Of a stretch of DNA of 64,000 nt, positions 46,224 through 55,200 are shown piece by piece. Position 1 is the stretch's first letter. The number at the start of each line of letters is the position of its first letter. The translations under genes and the position numbers were made by a program. Source of the stretch: Ligula intestinalis (Eukaryota; Platyhelminthes; Cestoda; Diphyllobothriidea; Diphyllobothriidae); assembly GCA_036362985.1 (NCBI GenBank), contig JAYGXS010000009.1:21762346-21826345 (forward strand). The letters are read 5' to 3'. The notes beneath the pieces were generated by a model. The model was given only the letters and a program-made list of their open reading frames with translations, ran no database searches and was not told where the DNA came from.

Positions 46224-49200
46224 CTGCGAGCAAGAGAGAAGGAGGAGGAACACGTTTAAAAACGGGCCTGAACAGAATGAGAAGCGGCTCTGCTCTGCGC
46301 GCCTACAAGCACACGCACGCACGCATCCCGCAGGTAGGCAGATAAACAAAACTGCTTCAAAGTAGACGAGGTAGAAGATGACTGGGTGAGGGGAGAGGAG
46401 GGGCGGGAAGGGACGGGGGGGATAAACTGAGTGGCATAAGGTTCGTGCTTGGCAGGACCCAGTTGGCGAAGGAGGATTAGTCGTACCTTCCACGCATCTT
46501 CCTGAGCAGCCAGCTACTGTTTCCGCTTAAGTTTCCGATGAGCGACCACTTCTTCTTCTTCTCACTAAAACTATCGTTTTAAATTTGCGAAAATTCCCAC
46601 TGTAAATATAAGATAAATTGGTGTGCATACGTTTGCTTTCGATAAATTCTCTTCAGGCCCGTACATTTATATGGTAATTAAATAAATAAACTATGCTAGT
46701 TGGTCGAAATATGTAGTGTTGTTATTGTCAGGGCCGGTGGGGTGGGGAAAATTGGGGTAAAAACGTCAGTGTCTAGGTGGAACGGTAGCGTGCGGTTGAA
46801 TTGGGGACTTGTCGGTCTCTGGGGAGACCAGTTTCCGAGGCCAACGATAAGCCGTGTGCGGTTTTGTTAGCGACTTTCGCCCATGGTAACTGTGGCACTG
46901 CTAGAAAGTTCTTTTGAGCGCACAGTCCTGGTCTGCGTAGCTTGATAGCAGCCGCTTCCGCTCTAGCCAACAGACGCTGTCCAAGTAATAACAACACTAC
47001 ATCTTTCTATCAACCAACGTAGTTTATTTATGCGAAAATATTCGAGGTTCCGATATGATATTGCTTTCATCAGCCCTAGAAGAGGTAGAATAAAAAGCGG
47101 CAATTCGTGAGACCACGTTGCATTGAAGCTGTTTCGAAAACATTTTCGCTTTTATCGTCAGAATATAGTGTCTATTCTCCTGCTGGCGTCGAGTGAGTGT
47201 GTCAAACAGTTAGACGCGTGTTATAACTGTACTTAATGCTCGCACATCCATCGATTGCTGGTGACTGTGTGAATTGTTCTCGCTCTCGCGAGCGCCTCCA
47301 TGAGATGTATCACGTCGTTCGTTTGCCTTCTGAGCGTCTCCACGTTCATCGTTCGCGGCTGCCGGCTGTCGCTCCTGTGTATCTTCCTTCGCCCGACCTA
47401 TTGCTCCGTTCTGAGCCTTGTGCGGGGGGGGGCTTGGTAGGCAGGACGAAGGTCTATGCCTCTGTTTAGTGTGCCAATCGAGGACCAACTTTCTAGCATC
47501 GTTCGTGCACCTTCCGAGCGTTTCCATCCTCTTCGCCCACGGCTGCCGGCCCTGCGTATCTTCCTCCGCCCGACCTATTTGTTCATATGCCTTCTGAGCC
47601 CTGCTACAGTAGGTTATCCTATTATTCACTTGATGTCTCCTAAATTTATTTGCTAAGAAAAATGAAAAAGCACAGCCTCGTAACCTGCATAAGTCATAAG
47701 CTACAGAAAAAGGCACAACGACCTGGTAGGAAGTTTAACGACCACAGCAAGATAGTTGATTTTGTACAATGCCGGTTTTTTTTCACATGACCGAACAAGG
47801 AAACTAAAGTACCCGGGTGAAGACAGTGCAGGCGGCCAACTACGCTCTTCTTGCCTGGCAATGAGAGCGGTGCTCTTAGCAGATATAAATTCTGATCACT
47901 TTATTGAGTCGATAAAGCTCCACACGGACGAGGTGTTCACGTCCCTCTGAAACCGGTGAATGAGGTACATGCATGCACAGGGAGTCCAAAGATTGCCCGA
48001 TTTTGACGCCTACAAACGGAATACGGCCCAGTTGTCCTTCAAGAACCATGACTCGAGCAGCTCGCGCCTCACGCGGTTGTCGCCGTTTGCGAGGGGTTCG
48101 GCCGCGTTAAACTTGAAAATATGGCTGGCTCCCGTCAATTCAGCTAGTTAGCGTCTCTGCTACCCTTCACCGCTGCTGCGGTTTCGGCCATTCACCTCCG
48201 GATTAATGTTCCGGTTTGTCTGGAGTATTTGCTTTGCCCACAACTGCACCGAATCCGATTAACGACCTCAGACGCTTCCTGTTGTGGCAGTGAGCCTCTT
48301 GGCGTCAGGACCAGCCCCTGGGGGTTGTCCCCGGCTTGTGTGCAACCCCAACTCCAAGAAGAGTGCAAGGGCGGCTGATGGCCTTCAAGACGTACTTCAC
48401 ATACAGAAGAGCTCGCCAAAATTTAGCAGTACTCTCGCTACCAGAAAGAGTATGCGTGGGGATGTTAGAGATGTTGTTGGGCAGGGTGAAAAGGGAGAGG
48501 CTTCCATATATAGCGCTCGCCAGATAATGACGCGGCTGGGGGAGGGGGGGGGAACCAAAACTTGAAAGAGTTGAAAAATTGCAGTTTTATGAATGTATAG
48601 GCTACCACCTGCTGTCAGGTTACATGTCGTGAGAAAAAGGAGACAGTTTTGCTTACCATAAATCCATGAAGGATTTAAGGAGGGATTCTGGACGCCAGTT
48701 GACGGTAAAATCCCCTTCCGCCCAGCTCCTGATGCTCCAAATAACAGGGCGCCAAGCAGCGCACTACTCGCACCTGGTGTGGATGATGACGATGAGTTAG
48801 AAGAAGATAAGAGGGCAGATATGTTGGATTTCGGGGCGCCAGAGGGACCTGAACCTCGGTTCCTTTGTCCCCCACCACTGCGACGATTCGTTATTCCAGT
48901 CTCAGAACGGAAAGTGTGCAATGCAGACGGAAGTCCCAACAGTGACGGCCCGATAGGCACGGCTGCTGTGGATAAAATTGTATTTATTAAAATATAAGTG
49001 TTACTGACAAAAATAAGTAGATATGTTGTTTTGGATCTTACGTGGACGACCAGAGGTGTCAGGAGGCACCACAGAAGACTTAGCTGGCGGGAGAGTTGTG
49101 GCAGCGCTGGGTACCATGAGAGACGCAGCGGCCGCGAGGGCAGCTGCTTGGGAGGGCGGCGCGGGACTGGACGAAGAGCCCCCACTCCTGCCAGCGCCTG

Positions 49201-52200
49201 GCCCAGAGAACCGTGGAGGCGGCGACTTTGGGCGAAGGCGTTCAATCTCTTCGGAGGTGCCCAGTAGGTGGCCGTTTGGTTCACGAGTGAAGTAGCCGTT
49301 GTAGACTTGAGGATCAAAATTACTCGCAGATAGTTCACTGCCCACGGTTAGCCATCCCTGGAGGAAGCAGGACGGTTAAAAACGACGTCAATTAGAGATA
49401 CGGCGGGGAACAGCTACTGCTAAGGTAAGTTATACCCGGTCGGGTAAGAATTTGATCCACTGTCTGTGATAGAGCATGATGCTAGTCATAAGCTCGCCCA
49501 GTATAAAGACTGATAATATTCTATAAAAGATGGTTGTAGAGTGCGTGTATGTTAAATAGATTTGTGTTACAACCCCCAACCCACTTGTTAGGACACGGAA
49601 ATATAAACCTCGCACGGTACTGCAGGTGGCCTTGCGCTAAATTCGAGGGGGCTTGGGGGTTAAGATTGGTGTAAGGGGAAGGGCCGGGGTAAGGATAGTA
49701 AGAGTTAGGGAAGAAGTTAAGACAAGAGGGTAGTAAACCCCCAGGATCTAGCGTGTGGCTACCTGTAGTTCGGGGTTAATGTTCCCGAGTACGACCCTAC
49801 TGCCCCCCGTAAGTACATCGTGTTACAGTGGCAACACAAGGTCCAGACAACCAGAGACAAGGGAGACGCTGCGTGTGACAAGACTACAAAAACCTCAACG
49901 CCTCGGGACCGTTCGACCGTCCTTGGAAGCCGTGTCCACCTTATGAGTGTAGGGATAGTAACTTACGCGCGAACCAGTTTAAAGTGATGGCAGACTTGCG
50001 ATGTATCTACTGCATCTTCTCTCTCTTTCTTCAAACACCTGAGCCCGATGTAAAGAAACAGTCAATAAGACTGAAGGCGGGATCGGGATCGGGCGCAGGT
50101 GGCTGGCGCGGCCGGTGCTACTCTTACGCGTGCGAATTCGTTCCGCTCTTTTCATGTTAAGCATTTTTTATCGGCGCGCAACCTGAATAACGCCTGCCCC
50201 TGGCAGTCAAAATGCAAGGGAAAGGACCAGATTTGCGATAAGTCCATCACGCTACAACAGCACGCCCAAGGACAGAAAGCATAAAAATCAACACTTTTAG
50301 GCGCCATCCACACGCACAATCAAGACCAGAGGCCTGTCGGAGCACAAAAACCCTCCCAAGCACTAACAACTGTCAAAAAATACCTGGATCGGCAACGCTT
50401 TTTTTGCCATGCAAAGACAAAAAGGGAGACACATCAACTGCATACACAAACGAACAAAAACTTGCAGCGCGTAAGGTGCTGTCTCGTCCAAAGAGGTGCA
50501 GACGACGCCGACCCTGACAAAAATGCTCGATGATGTGGAAGATTTCGGTGGGTTTGTCCCTGGCAGCGTAGCTACCCGGTGGTTTGGCTTCGCTGATAAT
50601 GAGATCGATGTCTAGGTTGGCGTGAATAAAGTCGCCATCTGTGGAACGGCGCACAGTACCATGGATGCCCATGAGACAGTGCTCTTTGGTGCGTTGAAAC
50701 ACGGCGCCCGGTTCCATCTGTTCGTGTCCCGGATTGTTTTTATTAGACTTGATCCAGCAGATGTCTTCACATCGCCGAAATCCCCACTTCCGGAAACACT
50801 AGAATTGTTGAAAAAATAATACTACCTGATTCGTATAAGTAGCATTTCAATTAATAGGAAAATTGGATTCGCAAAACGAGTGACGTACCCTACGTGCGCC
50901 TTCGAGACCCTCTCCACTGCCACACCATATCCAGATGAAAGATCTGGGTGCGGCAATTTTCTCAATTTCTAGCCGCTCTATCTGAAATTAAGATAACCAA
51001 GCATAAGTCAGAAGGTGTTCAAAGCAAGAACTTTGGGTGGTTTAGACTTGAAGGCTTCCAGGATAGGGATCTCTTGAAGAAATAAGGCCATTAAAAGGAA
51101 AAAATACAGTATGGAGGACAGGAAACCCAAATGTTTGGCCAAATACAGGCAGGTTTTCAATGATTTTCACACAACTAACACAGTGAGACATTTCGGAACA
51201 CAACTAGCAGTAACTTTTATTGAACTACAACGAATTTTGCATATCAGTAATTTGAGGACGAATTTCGGAGAAGTAAACGAACGTTCGCATCTCAGGTGTG
51301 CTTATAGGTAAGGAGGAAGAAGGCACGTCGATAATCGGAATCATGGTTTTCTTCGTCTGAGCTTTCAGACACTTACTGGGCCTCAGATGAGAACTGGGTC
51401 AATCGATTTATCGATCTGGCACTGGCATGCATCGGCTGATATCACTGGTGTTTGGTTAGCCCCTGCTCCCTATAACTGTTGCTTGTTTTGTCGTTGACGC
51501 TTTTATCGCTGGGCATGGGTTCGAGTAAGAGTTCAAAAGCTGTGACAAATTAAACCATGATTCCGGTGATCGATGTGCCTTCTTTTTCTTCGTCTTCTTC
51601 TTCTTCTTTTTCTTCGTTACCTAAACAGGTTTTTTTTGTAAAATCCGAAGGAACACGATGCAGCTTAGGATGACCAACTTAAGAACGGGCTAAAGCGGCA
51701 ACTAATAAGAAGATGAAAAAACTGAAACAAGCGTTTCTACAATAATGTTTATATGCCACCAGGATATACGAAGAACGTGATAGCTTTCAGATAAATGACT
51801 TACCTTGAAATCTGACTTCAAAAAGGACACAGTATAGGAACCTGTAGAATTATTCAGAAGGAAACTAGAAAGCACGTCTACGAAAACTGGGAAAAGGCAG
51901 CTTCATGATAGTTCTAATCAAAATTGACAGCTAGACTAACTTACTTGCTAAGTGTAAAAAATAGCTTGATCAGGTAGTTAATACGTCATGTTCGAGGCGA
52001 TTATTCATAACCATTCTAGTGTGCAGTTATTCTGTCATAATTTTCGAGTATAGTTAGGTCTTTAGTCATACGGCGATGGAATTCAGCATTTAAAACACAA
52101 ATCAACGGGGGAAGGAGACCCAAAAGGCTGAGCCAATAGTAGAAGTGTGTTAAGAAGAAAAAGGAACTCCAATAAGGAAGGGAAAGGAAAGGATAGAAAA

Positions 52201-55200
52201 TCAGAGGAAAAGAAGAGGAAGAAGAGCGAAAAAGAATGAGGAAAAAGAAGAAGTAGTAAGGAGAAATAAAAAATGAGAAAAAATAATAAGGAAGGAAAGA
52301 AAAAGAAATGAAGCAAGAAGAATAAGAAAAGGGTGGTGTAAATGTTAGTAATAAAATAGAAATGATACGAAAACAAATAGGGGGACGTGAAGGACAAATG
52401 AAAAGGAGCAACAAAATGCGAAGTAAGTTGGGCAAAACGGCAGCAGGATTTGGCGAGTGAGGGCAAAACTAACTTCCAACCAGGACCAGGAGCGGACTCC
52501 AAGCATGCCAGCCGACTTATTGTACTCCTCCAGCGGAGGCTCTATCAAAATGACATCGAAAACGGAGTCCAGCTCACGAAGATCGAAGTTGAGAAGGTCA
52601 GCCCGAAGGTACATGGGTGGTGTTGCGCGCGCCTGTATGAGCTCATCCTTCAGGTGAATAAGTTCCCGTAGCTTGGGATACTCTTCAAACCTATTCTTCA
52701 GACCTAGGAGAGATAGGCATTGAGGCAAAATGAATTACAGGTTAGTACGGTAAAAAATACTACTTGATTCGTATAAGTAATGCTTCAATTAATGTCAAAA
52801 TATAGATGCGTTGAACGGGAGGTATACCCTACCTCGCGGGACATGAAATAGGCCAAGCCAAATATACTTTTAGACCTATGAGATAGGCAAATAAAAGCAA
52901 AATGGAATAATCCTAAAGCCAATATGCACATAATGCTGTTTCGCAATCAACAGACTGACGACTCACGCCGCCAACGGTGTCCGTCTATTCGCAGAGACAA
53001 GCGAAAGTATGACAATATCAGAGATTTGCAAAGTAACTATTCAGTATCAGTATCAGTATATTGAGGGTATGTAGGAAAAACGAATGAGAAATATAAGAAC
53101 TAATAAGTAGCGGAGAAGAGCAATGCCTCCTAAAAAAGTAACTTGTCAGGCAAAAAGTTGAAGCTGGCATCGTGGGTGGGTACTCAGCATCACAGCATTT
53201 ATCTTAAGCAGCGTAGGAGCAAGAGAATTAGTCCCGCCTAGGCACCAACAGTAACCTGGCAATAGGTTAGTTGGAGGTTGGACTTATCCATTTGACTTTG
53301 AGGGAAGGTAACTTTTCAATAGTTACAACTAGCCCCCGTAGACGATGACAAAGATCTAATCTAAATAGTACCTTCCAAGGTTTAGTTTACATACGGAAAA
53401 ACGACTTTCGAGCTCTCCAAAACCGATAAGACGATCTAGCCATCTAGTAGAGCCTCGAATTTGTCCATAATGCCGGCAGCCGAAAAGGAGGGATACAGAC
53501 ACAATTAAGTTCCGTACAATCTCCGTTTGAAGTAGGCTTGCTTGGTGACTGTACAAAAAAACAGAAACGACTATTGTAGCCACACTTTTGTTAAGTTGCC
53601 GCAGTGAAATTATGGACGTGGGCATTTTATGTACAGCATTTTTTATTATTTCCTAATGCATTATATTCTTGGATTTGAAAGGTGGGAAGGCGCAGGTAGG
53701 AATACTCCTCCTTTTCTCAAACACATGGGAGAGTTGTAACTGAGCGATGCCAACGGACATTTGCAAAGTTGGTTTTGACACATGTTTTTTTTTATTATAG
53801 TGTCTGATAGTAGTCGAAATTCTGTCTCGCAATATATTTTTTTCTGTCAAGTCTTTACTCATCGTGGTATACATGTACAAAATGTGTTCACTGGAAACGA
53901 CAGTTCTAGATGGATACTAAGAACTGCTTTTAAGTTACTAGGGAATATTCTGAACCAGACTAAGTTCGGAATTCCGATGATATACAGAAACAAGCAGAAA
54001 ACAGACTGTAACAAACGCACCAGTGTCCCTTATGAAATTCTGTGGTCGCTCGCCGGTATCCACAAAGTGTTGGCAGTAATCATTGTGAGGATTGGCGCTT
54101 TGAGTACCCTGAAAAGTGAAGATAACGCGCATTTAAGAGGCTTATATGGAGAGGATATTACGACCAGGCAGGGGCATTCCATTTTCAGTCTTTTAAGACC
54201 TACAGCTAGCTGAGGTCCTAAAAAACTTTGGAACACTGACACCAACGACAACAAAAAAGCTTACATTTAGCAAGAGTTATAGTCGATAGTAAACTTATTA
54301 ACCCTAATAAAGTTTCGAACCAACACCTTTTACTAAAGCGAGACACCCTCTAGTCAGATTTTTCGTGGTCTACTACGTACCGAATTCACCGGGAATTCGA
54401 ATCATGGTTTTTACAGTTCAGACAGAAACCTGAATGTTTGAGTTTAAGTATTCGAGTACGGCAAAGTTAAGCAAGGAGCGATCGTGGCTGCTTCGCGGGC
54501 ATTGAATTTAAATGACCAGCGCTACATTTTCGCTTCCTTATTAGCTTTGACCGACGAAGCGAGGCCGGAATTCCTTTTTTACGAGCCCGATGCGACAGGT
54601 TTTCGTCGCCATGCTGTCAGCCAAAAACGGATAAATGGTCATGTATCCGGCTAAAAAACTTTTAGTAATAAGTGATTTTGGCCGGCAAAGTTTAGATGTC
54701 TTCAAGCATGGTTTCACCAATCATCAAGAACAAAACCAGTTATGTGGTTGTCCAAACAATGAGTTAGTTGATTCGGTCCATGCATTCCGCTCGCTGAAAA
54801 CGATAAACAGGTAAGAACGACAACGTTTGTTAATAAATTTTCTCAGATACCAGTAAAACGCGGCCGTACCGCGCATGTCAGTTGCTGAATTGGAAAGATC
54901 CTATTGACGGCAAATAGGTTGGTAGATTTCCATAAACACAGTTGTTAAGACGGTAGCCTGGCCAAGTGCTAGCAAAATTTGGAGGCTTTCCTGAAGCGTC
55001 GAGCCTAGCCCAGTGTCTTTGTTTGTTAGCTCTGACTGCATACAGGCGATGACTGTCCATGCGAGATGGCCTTAACCTCTGGAGAGGACACAGATGCACG
55101 CGCTTGCTCGCGCGCGCCACTGGTCACAGTTATCCCAATGCGCCAATCAGGCCACAGGCGAGCGCGCACTTGACACTCCTTTATAAAACACTGTCGTCCC

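Larger units (their letters stand above)
46224..48656 (-). other. METTL14: METTL14 intron 8, a repeat-filled 2.4-kb intron
   Basis: GTAAGC donor and CTTGCTCGCAG acceptor. It contains a Penelope-like GIY-YIG fragment (47960-48430, same strand as the gene) and an inverted-repeat element (46682-47031). The rest shows no recognisable feature. Confidence 0.85.

Noticed and set aside
45467..46259. Several plus-strand frames rich in Pro and Arg
   Set aside because: Shadows of the GC-rich last exon of METTL14; the minus frame joins in phase to the rest of the gene.
52016..52502. Hydrophobic Phe/Leu/Ser-rich frames on the minus strand
   Set aside because: They read through a purine-rich intronic tract beyond the METTL14 exon 4 donor; not a membrane protein.
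54484..54652. Plus-strand frame of about 60 codons ([20 protein letters not shown])
   Set aside because: Coding-like composition, but no start, no recognised family and it lies antisense within METTL14 intron 2; insufficient support.
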